A DNA stretch of 64,000 bases, from the NCBI GenBank assembly GCA_965261325.1, contig CBDHCU010000007.1, forward strand, positions 372,001 to 436,000, given 5' to 3'. The notes beneath the pieces are model-generated. The model was not told the DNA's origin, did no database searches, and was given only the letters and a program-made list of their open reading frames with translations. This document shows positions 25,550-33,879 of the stretch, in pieces. Numbering within the stretch: position 1 is the stretch's first letter; each line of letters opens with the position of its first letter. The translations under genes and the position numbers were made by a program. This stretch comes from GCA-958296115 sp965261325 (lineage in GTDB: Bacteria; Chloroflexota; Dehalococcoidia; Lucifugimonadales; CAJWER01).

Positions 25550-26410
25550 ATGAGCGCCCCTCCAACTCTGACCGTTCTCAGCCTGGGCGGAGGCGTTCAG
25601 TCCTCGGTCATGGCGCTCATGGCCGGAGAGAGCCTGCCCCCGACTGGATCGGGGGGAGCGTTCGACCGCATCCCCGACTGCGCCATCTTCGCCGACACCC
25701 GCTGGGAGCCTCCCAGCGTCTACGAGCACATCGAATGGCTCAGAGACCGGCTGAGCTTCCCCCTGCACGTCGTCGACAACGGACGCAGCCTCCGCGAGGA
25801 CGTGAAGGCCCTCACCAACCACTCGGGCTCACGCAACTACGTGGACATACCCGTCTACCTCAAGGGACGCGACGGAGAGGGCGACGGCATCGGCAGACGC
25901 CAGTGCACCGACAACTACAAGATCAGGCCCATCAGACGCAGGATACGCGATCTGCTGGGTCTGAGACCCCGGCAGCGGGTCCCCGCCGGAACGACCGTCG
26001 AGCTGTGGCTGGGCATCTCCACCGACGAGGCCATCCGAATGAAGACCTCCCGTGACAGGTGGATAGAGAACCGCTACCCCCTCATCGAGGCTGGGATGTC
26101 AAGGAGGGACTGCATGGAATGGTGGGCCGCCCGCTACGACAGACCTCTGGAACGTTCGGCCTGCGTCGCCTGCCCCTTCCAGTCCCGCCAGCGTTGGGTG
26201 GAGACCAAGCGCCGCTGGCCGGAGCTGTTCGCCGAGGCGGTCGAGATCGACGACAGGATGCGGAACGGCTTGGCGTTCGCCAAGGAACCGTACCTCCATT
26301 CTCTGCGGATGCCCCTTGCCCAGGCGGTCGCCCTCGACGAGGAGGCCCGGGGAGCTGACGGCCAGCGGGACGGCTTCGGCAACGAGTGCGAGGGACACTG
26401 TGGGGTGTGA
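25550..26410 (+). CDS. PP-loop (PAPS reductase/adenylyl hydrolase-like) enzyme
   Basis: A 286-residue protein with the nucleotide-binding PP-loop SLGGGVQSSVMAL (about residues 9-21). Later motifs are RRQCTDNYKIRPIRR (about 119), with one Cys, and SACVACPFQSR (about 202) with a CxxC pair; the C-terminus has CEGHC. This is the layout of PAPS-reductase-like and related enzymes in phages and mobile elements; some relatives (DndC-like) act in DNA phosphorothioation, but no other dnd gene is present. The Cys pairs may bind a metal or Fe-S cluster. The substrate is unknown. Confidence 0.75.
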   Translation: MSAPPTLTVLSLGGGVQSSVMALMAGESLPPTGSGGAFDRIPDCAIFADTRWEPPSVYEHIEWLRDRLSFPLHVVDNGRSLREDVKALTNHSGSRNYVDIPVYLKGRDGEGDGIGRRQCTDNYKIRPIRRRIRDLLGLRPRQRVPAGTTVELWLGISTDEAIRMKTSRDRWIENRYPLIEAGMSRRDCMEWWAARYDRPLERSACVACPFQSRQRWVETKRRWPELFAEAVEIDDRMRNGLAFAKEPYLHSLRMPLAQAVALDEEARGADGQRDGFGNECEGHCGV

Positions 26411-26603
26411 CACGGATTGGAGGGCCGAAGTGCTCGTTCCAGAGGCTCCAAGCGAGAAAAGATGTAGACACCCACGACCAAGCATGTCGTATACTGCATT
26501 TACCTGTCTATATAGAGAAGCATTACCAAATGCGCGTATGGTTCAGGATGACCAATAACCCAATACGGAATCCACATAGCAAGAGCGACTAGCACATATA
26601 GAT

Positions 26604-27008
26604 ATGCCGATACCGTTAGAGGTTGTTATAGAGCGCACTCCGCTATCGCAGCAGGCTGACCGTCGCCGCCTGAGAGCTTGGAGGCGGGTGGTGCAGAATG
26701 TTGTGGGAGAGGAGTGGGACGCTGAACCGCCCTTCGCCCGAGAAGTCATGGTGGGAATCACCTACTACTTCAAAGGAGAGTCTCTGGACGTCGACAACAT
26801 GCCGAAGCCAATCTTGGATGCACTGAAGGGGCTGGTCTATGCCGACGACGACCAGATAACCGATCTCATCTGCCGCAAGAGAGACCGGGATAGAGACCTG
26901 CAATTCGAGAACCCGTCACCCGTTCTGTTGGAAACGCTCGGTCGATCCGAGCAGTTTCTTCACATCACCGTGACCGAAGCATCGAGCCTGGAGGTGCCGT
27001 CTTGGTAA
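26604..27008 (+). CDS. rusA: RusA-family Holliday-junction resolvase
   Basis: A 134-residue protein with the RusA signature LDVDNMPKPILDALKGLVYADDDQI (split here only for reading: DVDNMPKPILDAL, then YADDDQI, about residues 62-86). The Asp residues bind metal at the active site. RusA enzymes resolve four-way DNA junctions and are common in prophages and mobile elements. Codon use is less GC-rich than in the conjugation operon. It overlaps the next gene by 7 nt. Confidence 0.9.
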   Translation: MPIPLEVVIERTPLSQQADRRRLRAWRRVVQNVVGEEWDAEPPFAREVMVGITYYFKGESLDVDNMPKPILDALKGLVYADDDQITDLICRKRDRDRDLQFENPSPVLLETLGRSEQFLHITVTEASSLEVPSW

Positions 27009-27685
27009 GAAATGCAACCGACTCCGAATACCTCCTCACGCGCAAGACCGCAGAAGAGTACCGAAGCAAGGGCTACGAGGTGCTGTTGGAAGCGCCCCTG
27101 GACTTCATGCCGGGCTTCAGAGCCGATCTGCTTGTTCGGAAGGGCGATGAGGCAAGGGTCATAGAGGTGAAGTCCAGGCCGTCGCTGGCCGCCGACCCCA
27201 AGATAAGCCAGCTGGCGCGACTCATTGAATCGATGCCAGGGTGGATCTTCGAGTTGGTCCTGGTGGGTGAACCGGAAAAGGTGGATTCGCCCGAAGGCGC
27301 ACGTTCGTTTGAGAGCGAGAAGATCGTTCAGAGGATCGAGGAAGCCGAGAGGTCCCTCCAGGCGGAACTGCCGGAGGCGGCCTTCCTGCTCGCATGGTCG
27401 GCTTCGGAAGCTGTCATCAGGGAACTGCTTACAGCTCAGGGGGTATCCAGCAAGAGCATAACCTCGCCCGGTTACGTTCTCGACCAGGGGGTCTACCACG
27501 GGGTCATCTCCAGGAGCGACTACGACGCTCTGACCCGTATGCGAAAGTACAGAAACGCCATTGTCCATGGCTTCGGCACGGACGACTTCGACGATGAGTT
27601 GGTGGCGGAGCTCATTGCAACCATAAGGCGCATCATGACAACTCCGACCCTCCGCGACGGCTCCAACGGTCCGACCGCTCCCTAA
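27002..27685 (+). CDS. PD-(D/E)XK nuclease-like protein
   Basis: A 227-residue protein. The N-terminal half has the restriction-endonuclease core pattern GFRADLLVRKGDEARVIEVKS (split: FRADLL, then VIEVKS, about residues 38-57), with the D...ExK residues. The C-terminal half is helical with HEPN-like or REase-associated features (AFLLAWSASEAVIRELL, then YRNAIVHGF). The RN...H segment resembles the HEPN RxxxxH motif, but this is not certain. TTG start overlaps rusA by 7 nt, so the pair is probably one functional unit. No known system name can be given. Confidence 0.65.
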   Translation: MVRNATDSEYLLTRKTAEEYRSKGYEVLLEAPLDFMPGFRADLLVRKGDEARVIEVKSRPSLAADPKISQLARLIESMPGWIFELVLVGEPEKVDSPEGARSFESEKIVQRIEEAERSLQAELPEAAFLLAWSASEAVIRELLTAQGVSSKSITSPGYVLDQGVYHGVISRSDYDALTRMRKYRNAIVHGFGTDDFDDELVAELIATIRRIMTTPTLRDGSNGPTAP

Positions 27686-27775
27686 ACGGGCTTCCTACCC
27701 TCACCGGGCAGCCTGACTCCGTAGAGGCTAGGCTCCCCGTTACCGGAGCGCCTACCTGTTGCGGAGCTTTGCGGG

Positions 27776-28753
27776 TTGAAGAACCTGCCTCTTGTCCACG
27801 TCGCCGACCGAGATTGGCTGATGGTGACGAGGCATCCTCGGATTGAGTCCATGCACAAGAAAATCCTTGCACATGACGCCAGATACGTGGCCGTTCTCCT
27901 CGGGTTGGGACGGCTTCTGGTACGTCACGCTCAAAGCATGATTTCGGAGCTCCGTGGGCTATCTCGGGAGGACCTGCGTAGGGGATTCACCGTCAACTTT
28001 GTGATGACCCTGTTGGTTCTGGCGATGGTCACCTACTTCATTTGGGGGTTTGACCATATAGACCGGCTGTATGACAGCATCGTGGTGAACCTCCTGCCTG
28101 CGTATTTTCCGCCTGTGGAGTTCTACCAAGCGATGCGCCGAAACCCCGAGGCTCGGCGATTCAATTGGTGGTACGCCGGGTTCATTTGTTTCCTGGGACT
28201 TGCGCTGCTCTTGGTTATCAGCGATAGGTATGACTTCGACGAGTTGGGAATCAACGTGGTCGTCATAATGATATCCGCTCCCTGGTTGGTCATATTCTGG
28301 ATGCTGGTGCGCGGAAAGAGGATATTGGTTATTGGCATGGCGCCGGCAGCAGTCCTATTGACGGGGTATTGGGTCGCCCCTGTGATTTCGGAAGGCTCTG
28401 AGTTGCAATACTTCCTGATTCCACTTCCTGCCGTCTCAATCCTGCTGGCCGCCTGGACCTTCTTGGTATGGCTTCTATTCAAGAGCGTTGACAGGTGGCC
28501 GCGGGACGAGACGCTCGGTCCACTTATGGAGAGCCTCGCAATGTTGTCCCTGTTCCTTCCAATCATGGTCCTTGCGATATGGGTTCCCAGGACGATTCCG
28601 GGTGGCGAGGACTGGTCCGTGGTGCTTGCAGCAATGGTCGGCGTTGTGTTTGGCAGCGTGATCTCGGAGCCGCTAACACGTTTCTTGCGGAGTTACGGGA
28701 ATCTCCCATCGGCTCGTGTTTGCGACGAAGGCAATGAAGTTGAGCAAGACTAG
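27776..28753 (+). CDS. Multi-pass membrane protein, function unknown
   Basis: A 325-residue protein with about seven hydrophobic segments, including FVMTLLVLAMVTYFIWGF, WYAGFICFLGLALLLVI and ILLAAWTFLVWLLF. The N-terminal 75 residues are soluble and basic. TTG start at 27776 is uncertain; an in-frame ATG at 27821 is possible. I do not recognise the family. It lies between the RusA/nuclease pair and a hypothetical gene, 3 nt before the latter. Confidence 0.6.
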   Translation: MKNLPLVHVADRDWLMVTRHPRIESMHKKILAHDARYVAVLLGLGRLLVRHAQSMISELRGLSREDLRRGFTVNFVMTLLVLAMVTYFIWGFDHIDRLYDSIVVNLLPAYFPPVEFYQAMRRNPEARRFNWWYAGFICFLGLALLLVISDRYDFDELGINVVVIMISAPWLVIFWMLVRGKRILVIGMAPAAVLLTGYWVAPVISEGSELQYFLIPLPAVSILLAAWTFLVWLLFKSVDRWPRDETLGPLMESLAMLSLFLPIMVLAIWVPRTIPGGEDWSVVLAAMVGVVFGSVISEPLTRFLRSYGNLPSARVCDEGNEVEQD

Positions 28754-28755
28754 TA

Positions 28756-29439
28756 GTGTGTTGCGTCGCGATGTTGGATGCGGACGTGTCGCGGCCATGC
28801 GGCCTTGCCAGGTCCCGTACCTATCCGGAGGAGGACGACATACCTGTAGATGATGCGGTCATGGAGCGGCGAATGAAACGGGCGGTATCAGACTACATCA
28901 CGCATCACCGGAACGACGCGATCAAAGAGCTACAATTCTATCGGGGTAGGCCGACCCTCGGCCAAGTAATCACGCGGGCAGCTCATGCGTGCACTGCCGG
29001 TGGCGGGAAGCACCCGCACCAACGGCGAATCCCCCGCGATGCCCTCCGGAAGTTCGGGACGCGCCTCTCCGGCAGTAAGCGGGCTATGCAGAAAGCAACA
29101 TCCTTCGATGAACTCCATGAGATCGTTCGGGAGGTCGGCGAACCGATCTACATGATCGGCGAGCTCACGATCTACGACACCGCGCACCGCATCGGCTACA
29201 AGCTCAGTCTCCTTCCGACGAAGGTCTACCTGCACAGTGGCACACAGATTGGAGCCGGGATTATTGGAATCAAACGCAGTCGCTCAACCGTCTCCGTATC
29301 GGAACTACCAGAGCCTTTCGCAGCCCTCAAACCATACGAGATCGAGGACTGCCTTTGCATTTTCAAGGAACTGTTGTCTAGCGGACGGTCCCTCTGTGCC
29401 ACGGGCTGCATGTGCAATGGCCTGGGCTGTGTGCGCTAG
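28756..29439 (+). CDS. Conserved hypothetical protein of mobile elements
   Basis: A 227-residue protein, probably soluble. Segments that look conserved are RPTLGQVITRAAHA, HPHQRRIPRDAL, and a GELTIYDTAHRIGYKL...KVYLHSGTQIGA block (about residues 136-165). The last resembles a family known from phages and integrative elements with unknown function, in which a short helix-hairpin pattern is followed by YLHAGT. Near the C-terminus is EIEDCLCIFKELL, then a Cys-rich tail. Start codon uncertain: GTG 28756, ATG 28771 or ATG 28861. Confidence 0.55.
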   Translation: MCCVAMLDADVSRPCGLARSRTYPEEDDIPVDDAVMERRMKRAVSDYITHHRNDAIKELQFYRGRPTLGQVITRAAHACTAGGGKHPHQRRIPRDALRKFGTRLSGSKRAMQKATSFDELHEIVREVGEPIYMIGELTIYDTAHRIGYKLSLLPTKVYLHSGTQIGAGIIGIKRSRSTVSVSELPEPFAALKPYEIEDCLCIFKELLSSGRSLCATGCMCNGLGCVR

Positions 29440-29573
29440 ACATCGTAGACGGCCATGCCTAGCATGTACCGACCTCATTCGTGCCAGACTTACCAGAGTG
29501 TATCTCATCGCGTGAAAGACGCGGTACCGAATTGGGCAATCCGCAGTATATATCCTCTCCCGCGCTGCGTCCC

Positions 29574-29602
29574 TTGACACCGGCAGCCGTTTCGTTCATG
29601 AT
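29574..29602 (+). promoter_or_regulatory. Promoter for RHH-integrase pair
   Basis: A consensus -35 box TTGACA (29574-29579) is followed after 17 bp by CATGAT (29597-29602), a 4/6 match to the -10 box. Transcription would start near 29609, about 30 nt before the RHH gene. Confidence 0.5.
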
Positions 29603-29614
29603 AAGAGTAGGACT

Positions 29615-29625
29615 TAGTATTACTA
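29615..29625 (+). promoter_or_regulatory. Possible RHH operator palindrome
   Basis: TAGTATTACTA is a perfect 11-bp palindrome around a central T. It lies just after the predicted start of transcription and before the RHH gene. RHH regulators often bind such short palindromes to repress their own genes. Confidence 0.4.
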
Positions 29626-29640
29626 GCGAGAGCAAAAAAC

Positions 29641-29862
29641 ATGGCAAGGACCACGAAGATCGTCACCTTCTCCATGCCGCCCGCTATGGAAGAGCAACTG
29701 AGGCAGGTGGCCGAGGAGGAGGGCCGCACCGTGAGCGAGCTTCTGCGCGAGGGGTTTCGCCTCTATCTGGAGGAGAGGGAGTGGCGCAGACAGGAAAGGA
29801 TGCAGATGCGGCGCTCACGCCAACCCAATAGGAAGAGACAAGGAGGAGCAACAGATGAGTGA
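29641..29862 (+). CDS. Ribbon-helix-helix regulator
   Basis: A 73-residue protein of the RHH/CopG type: a beta strand TTKIVTFSMPPAM that reads DNA, then helices EEQLRQVAEEEG and TVSELLREGFRLYLEE. The C-terminal tail is strongly basic. It overlaps the integrase gene by 8 nt, so it is likely an integrase regulator or directionality-type factor. A palindrome suitable for autoregulation lies 16 nt upstream of its ATG. Confidence 0.8.
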   Translation: MARTTKIVTFSMPPAMEEQLRQVAEEEGRTVSELLREGFRLYLEEREWRRQERMQMRRSRQPNRKRQGGATDE

Positions 29863-31495
29863 ACGAAACGACTGCACGCCGGCAGCCCTCTACGCCCGGG
29901 TCTCCAGCGAACGCCAGGACGTGGACCTGTCCGTGTCCGCCCAGATGAGGGCGCTCAGGGACTACGCCGACAAGAACGGATACAAGGTCGTGCGGGAGTA
30001 CGTCGACGAGGCGGAGAGCGGACGCGTGATGAACCGCCCCGAGTTCCGCAGGATGATCGACGAGGCCAAGAAGACCAAGGCCCCCTTCAAGGAGATTTTG
30101 GTGTGGAAATTCTCCCGCTTCACCCGCAAGCGGGAGCACGCCGTCGTCCTGAAGTCCATGCTCAGGCGAAAGGGCCTCCGCGTCGTCTCCATCACCGAGC
30201 AGGCCGAGGACAATCCCTCTGGCAGGCTCCTCGAAGGCATCATCGAAACCGTAGACGAGTTTTACAGTGATAATCTTGCCCTGGAGGTCTTGCGCGGAAT
30301 GCGCGAGGCCGCCTCCCGCGGCTTCTGGGTCGCTCCCATGGCCCCCTATGGCTACAGGAAGGTCAAGGTGCTGGACGGCCCCAAAGAGAGGCCCACCCTG
30401 GAACCCGACGAGGACGCCGCCCTTGTCGTCAAGCGCATCTTCGACCTGGCCGAGTCCCGCAAGGGGATGATGAAGATCGTACGCATCCTCAACGACGAGG
30501 GCATCGCCAGCCCCAGGGGTAAGCTCTGGAACAAGCCCACCGTCCACAACATCCTCAGAAACGAGGCGTACTTGGGCATCCTCGTCTGGGGCAACAACGC
30601 CAAGGACGGGGCCGACCCGGTGCGGGTGGAAAAGGCGTTCCCCGCCGTCGTCACCAAGGCCCAGTTTGACCGGGTGAACAGCATAATGCGCTCCCGCGCC
30701 CCCAGGGTCTCCCACCCCCGCAGAGTCGGAAGCACCTTCCTGCTGAGCGGCCTCGTAAAGTGCTACAGGTGCAAGAGGGCGCTCTCGGGCCGCTACTCCA
30801 GCAGGGGCACGTTCCCCTACTACGTCTGCCACTCCTTCGTAAAGCGCGCGCCCGGGTCCTGCGATTCGCCCAGGGTCGACGCCCGGAAGTTCGAGGAGCT
30901 GGTCGTCGGCTTGATTCGCTCCAACATCCTGACCGAGGGCAACATTCGGAGTCTGGTCAATGTCGTGGACGAGCAGATGGACGACGTGGCCGGCGAGGAG
31001 CGCAAACGGCTGGAGACCATCGAGTCGGAGCTTGCCGACGTGCGGGGCAGGCTGGACCGGCTCTACGACCTCGTGGAGACGACGACCGAGTTCAACATGG
31101 CCGACTTCGCCCATCGCATCCGAGATCACAAGGAGCGTCAGGAGCGCCTTGAGTCCGCCGCGGAGGGAGCGAGGGCAATCCTGGCTCAGCGCAGGGCGGT
31201 ACTCGATGACGTCAAGACGATCACCGCCTACGCCCAGGACATGAGCAGGTTCCTGCAAAAGAGCGAGCTGACCGAGCGCAGGGCCTTCATCGAGACCTTC
31301 GTCAAGGAGATCGAGCTCCTGCCCGACAACGCCGTCGTCCGCTACACCGTCCCCATGCCCGACGACAGCTTGATTCCAGGAAAAAAAGTCCAAGAGATAC
31401 CGCTGAACGGCTCGGTGGTATCTTCCGTAAACGGTAGTCCACCAAACTGGACAAAACAAGAACCTTCCCGCTTAGGGTTCGTTCTGGAACTGTAG
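29855..31495 (+). CDS. Large serine integrase
   Basis: A 546-residue site-specific recombinase. The catalytic domain starts with ALYARVSSERQ, where the nucleophilic Ser follows ARV (about residue 17). LVWKFSRFTRKR and the recombinase domain (GYRKVKV...ILNDEGIASPRG) follow. A zinc ribbon has CYRCKRALSGRYSS and a later YYVCHS/GSC (about residues 302-337). A coiled coil lies near residues 365-440. Such enzymes integrate elements at attB using attP, which usually lies next to the gene. It is intact and marks the right side of the mobile region. Confidence 0.93.
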   Translation: MSERNDCTPAALYARVSSERQDVDLSVSAQMRALRDYADKNGYKVVREYVDEAESGRVMNRPEFRRMIDEAKKTKAPFKEILVWKFSRFTRKREHAVVLKSMLRRKGLRVVSITEQAEDNPSGRLLEGIIETVDEFYSDNLALEVLRGMREAASRGFWVAPMAPYGYRKVKVLDGPKERPTLEPDEDAALVVKRIFDLAESRKGMMKIVRILNDEGIASPRGKLWNKPTVHNILRNEAYLGILVWGNNAKDGADPVRVEKAFPAVVTKAQFDRVNSIMRSRAPRVSHPRRVGSTFLLSGLVKCYRCKRALSGRYSSRGTFPYYVCHSFVKRAPGSCDSPRVDARKFEELVVGLIRSNILTEGNIRSLVNVVDEQMDDVAGEERKRLETIESELADVRGRLDRLYDLVETTTEFNMADFAHRIRDHKERQERLESAAEGARAILAQRRAVLDDVKTITAYAQDMSRFLQKSELTERRAFIETFVKEIELLPDNAVVRYTVPMPDDSLIPGKKVQEIPLNGSVVSSVNGSPPNWTKQEPSRLGFVLEL

Positions 31496-31526
31496 CTAGA
31501 CCTGCTCCCCACTCCGTCCGACGTTA

Positions 31527-31543
31527 GCCTGCCACGAGCAGGC
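31527..31543. other. Hairpin after the integrase gene
   Basis: GCCTGC-CACGA-GCAGGC forms a perfect 6-bp stem 31 bp after the integrase stop. No T-run follows. It lies where an attachment site of the integrase would be expected, but no second copy was found to support an att call. Confidence 0.3.
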
Positions 31544-31559
31544 CGATCATGTATTGCCC

Positions 31560-31735
31560 GAAATCCCCCACCTCCGTCATTCCCGCGAAGAGCCTGCCCC
31601 CGAGAAGTCGGGGGCGGGAATCCATCCCAGGCATGGTGCGCCACCACAACCCCGGAAGCAGTCCAACACGCCGCCCGTCCATATTAGGTGGTGAATCTCG
31701 GTTGCCTCGTGCCGTTTCTGTAACTACAATTGCGT
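31560..31735. repeat. Intergenic repeat family B, copy 1
   Basis: Starts with AAATCCCCCACCTCCGTCAT, continues with a CCCGCGAA...GGGGGCGGGAA palindrome, and ends near ATTAGGTGGTG. Related copies are at 39792-39955 and 58110-58220. The core ATTCCCGCG/CGGGAA stem is a type of palindromic repeat widespread in bacteria. Confidence 0.7.
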
Positions 31736-31758
31736 AGTATGGTAGAGGGCGGCTGCGC

Positions 31759-32035
31759 TTGCGTTGGACTTGGGATCAGGCAAAGAACGAGGCGAACCTT
31801 CGAGCGCATGGCCTCAGCTTCGTGGCCGCGGTCTTCGTGTTCGACGATCCCTGTCTGCGACGCGGGAAGACCCATATCCATATGAGCAACAGTGGCGAAC
31901 CATTGGCATGGTGGGCACTCAAGTCGTGATGGTAGTCATACTTGGCCCGACTTCGACACGGAGACCGGCGAAGAGATCGTGCGCATCATCTCCGCACGTA
32001 AGGCGACGAGGCACGAGAGGGAGGCGTATGGATAA
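31759..32035 (+). pseudogene. brnT: brnT toxin remnant with two frameshifts
   Basis: Three frames read in turn give a BrnT-like protein: RWTWDQAKNEANLRAHGLSF first, EDPYPYEQQWRTIGMVG next, and DFDTETGEEIVRIISARKA last, ending REAYG. BrnT is an RNase toxin inhibited by BrnA. One shift lies near 31862 and another near 31945. A TTG at 31759 is the likely start. The stop (32033-32035) overlaps the brnA ATG, the normal arrangement. The toxin is therefore probably dead, unless the shifts are sequence errors. Confidence 0.8.
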
Positions 32036-32318
32036 GGACATTTCTGAGCTGCCGCCAGACGTTCAGGAGCAGATACGGGCGTTAGAGGCTCTGCCGGAGG
32101 ATCAGATCGACACGACCGACGCCCCGGAGATTCTCGACTGGTCCGACGCCAGGCGCGGGGTCTTCTACCGGCCTGTAAAGCAACAGATTACGCTGAGGAT
32201 CGACGCGGACATCATCGCCTGGTTCAAGGCCAATGCTCGTGACGGCCGGGGATACCAGACGGACATCAATGGAGCGCTCCGCAAGCACGTCCAGAGGATG
32301 GCCCGTTCCGCAAGCTAG
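32028..32318 (+). CDS. brnA: BrnA antitoxin
   Basis: A 96-residue antitoxin. The C-terminal RHH-like part is typical: KQQITLRIDADIIAWFKANA followed by GRGYQTDINGALRKH. BrnA binds BrnT and represses the operon. The ATG at 32028 overlaps the brnT stop by 8 nt. The reading frame is open further upstream through the broken brnT, but that part is frameshifted toxin, not antitoxin. It survives without an intact toxin. Confidence 0.85.
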   Translation: MDKDISELPPDVQEQIRALEALPEDQIDTTDAPEILDWSDARRGVFYRPVKQQITLRIDADIIAWFKANARDGRGYQTDINGALRKHVQRMARSAS

Positions 32319-32369
32319 TGCTCACGTAGAATGTATCTTGTGATAGAGTGCCCTCGATAAGGAGCGTGA

Positions 32370-32660
32370 ATGACGTATTCACATACACTGGCGCGCCAGC
32401 GCAGGCCCCGCGAAGAAACGGCCCGCCTCGGCAGGGAGATATATGAGCGGAACATCCGCCGGCAGGTCGAAGCCGACCACCATGGAGAGATCGTCGCCAT
32501 CGACGTGGACAGCAGGGACTGGGCCACCGCCGACAGCGTGAGCAACGCAAGGGAGCGCCTGCAGGCGCTGCGCCCACACGCCGTTGACGTCCTCTTCGAG
32601 CGGGTCGGTTACCGGACCCTATACAGCTTCGGGGGCGGGTCCCTGCGGAGGGCCGAGTGA
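32370..32660 (+). CDS. Hypothetical small protein next to a protease-like gene
   Basis: A 96-residue protein with a helical N-terminus (RPREETARLGREIYERNIRR), then GEIVAIDVDSRDWATA and RPHAVDVLFERVGY. Such proteins are often found beside retropepsin-like or toxin-like genes, but I do not know the function. It ends 9 nt before the next gene, so both probably form one transcription unit. Confidence 0.6.
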   Translation: MTYSHTLARQRRPREETARLGREIYERNIRRQVEADHHGEIVAIDVDSRDWATADSVSNARERLQALRPHAVDVLFERVGYRTLYSFGGGSLRRAE

Positions 32661-32669
32661 TAGAAGGGG

Positions 32670-33023
32670 GTGGTGAACTCTGCCTACGAAGATGTCGTGA
32701 CGCTTCCCTTGAGAGGCCCGGAGGGGCAGTCTCGGAAGATTGACACTGGCTACAACGGCTTCCTGACTTTGCCCACCGCGGTAGTGGCGAAGTTGGGACT
32801 GGCCTTTGGAGGCATTAGCCGGGCGACCTTGGCTGATGGCAGCGTGGTGGCCTTTGACGTTTACGACGTGATGGTGATCTGGGACGGCATCGCCAGATAC
32901 GTCTCCGCTAACGCAGCGGATAGCACGCCGCTCGTGGGGATGTCCCTGCTGGACAGGCATGATCTGAGCATCCGGGTCCGGGAAGGTGGGCACGTTCTCA
33001 TACATGCTACGGTAGAGCAATGA
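32670..33023 (+). CDS. Clan AA aspartic-protease-like protein
   Basis: A 117-residue single-domain protein with IDTGYNGFLTLP (about residues 23-34), where DTG is the active-site triad of retropepsin-like proteases. Later VGMSLLDRHDLSI matches the second conserved region of the family. Such monomers act as dimers. GTG start follows AAGGGGG. Paired with the small gene upstream. Confidence 0.75.
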   Translation: MVNSAYEDVVTLPLRGPEGQSRKIDTGYNGFLTLPTAVVAKLGLAFGGISRATLADGSVVAFDVYDVMVIWDGIARYVSANAADSTPLVGMSLLDRHDLSIRVREGGHVLIHATVEQ

Positions 33024-33099
33024 CTATCGTAGGACGGACGAGATGATCCAACGCTTGGATGTTGCATACTACTATTCCGCGCCCTATTGGGGCATGGGC

Positions 33100-33232
33100 G
33101 AAGGGGCTTCGGCCTGAGCATCTTCGGCGTCACCCGGTTCGGCCAGTCCGGCAACCCGACGACCTCTACAGGGAGTACGAGATCGACGCCGACAGCATCA
33201 TGGCCGCCTCCTTCGCCTCGTTGGGGATGTAG
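33100..33232 (+). pseudogene. 3' fragment of a pyruvate dehydrogenase E1/transketolase-like gene
   Basis: SIFGVTRFGQSGNP in one frame and DDLYREYEIDADSIMAASFA in the next, ending in a TAG at 33230-33232, together match the C-terminal end of thiamin-diphosphate dehydrogenase E1/transketolase proteins (FGQSG...DLY...I.AD.I). A one-base loss near 33160 separates the frames. No upstream part of the gene is present. Confidence 0.6.
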
Positions 33233-33284
33233 GTCGACGCTGCCTCGGCCCACATTTCTGGCCCAGGTGTGCTAACCTCATTCT

Positions 33285-33866
33285 GTGGTGAACGTATTGC
33301 GTACGGCCATGATCGAGACGGTGCGAACGTTGGGTGTCAACTTCCCAAAGGTGTTTATAGTTGTCCTCGCCATAGGGTTCACAGTCTGGTTCACCGGTCC
33401 TGTAGCAGGATATGAACTCTGGTTAATCAAATCCATAGCTTGGTTCGTCGCCGTATTAGTTGTCTTCGTACTGTTTCTTGTATGGAACATCTTCAAAGTC
33501 ATGCGCCGACAGCGGATCATAAGTGCACAACTAAGGATGGCTGCCGACAGCGCCGCCTTCGTGGACGATCAGATGAAGTCGTTTCTCCGTAACGTCCTCA
33601 GTAACACGGACTACGGAGTCGCCGAATGCCATGCGTTTGGATCGGTCGTCGGACAACACCCAACGCGTGACGTCGACATCGTTATTCGGTTCGATTCTTC
33701 AGAGCCGGGCCGAGTGCGCACTTGTCGGGATAAGCTGAGAGATATTGAGAGCAGCTTCCAGGAGTTTCATGACTTGGAGCTTCATGTGCAGACATTTCTC
33801 TCCGCCGAGAGTGAAGCTCTGCATAGATTCTTGGACGATGCAGGCGCGCATGAGCGCATAGTCTAA
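33285..33866 (+). CDS. Membrane-anchored nucleotidyltransferase
   Basis: A 193-residue protein. Two hydrophobic helices come first (VFIVVLAIGFTVWFTG and FVAVLVVFVLFLVWNIF), then a nucleotidyltransferase fold: AFGSVVGQHPTRDVDIVIRFD (split: AFGSVVG, then DVDIVIR, about residues 118-138). The GS and DxD residues are those that bind nucleotide and metal in pol-beta-type enzymes. Toxin-antitoxin MNT proteins have this core without membrane helices. DNA is less GC-rich than the surroundings. The partner gene starts 13 nt later. GTG start. Confidence 0.75.
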   Translation: MVNVLRTAMIETVRTLGVNFPKVFIVVLAIGFTVWFTGPVAGYELWLIKSIAWFVAVLVVFVLFLVWNIFKVMRRQRIISAQLRMAADSAAFVDDQMKSFLRNVLSNTDYGVAECHAFGSVVGQHPTRDVDIVIRFDSSEPGRVRTCRDKLRDIESSFQEFHDLELHVQTFLSAESEALHRFLDDAGAHERIV

Positions 33867-33879
33867 GGATGGTTTAGCA

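Noticed and set aside
25550..26410. DndC of a phosphorothioation system
   Set aside because: No dndA, dndB, dndD or dndE gene is nearby, and the family assignment rests only on general PP-loop features.
31496..31560. Firm attL/attR call next to the integrase
   Set aside because: Serine integrases share only a short core, and no matching second site could be identified in the window.
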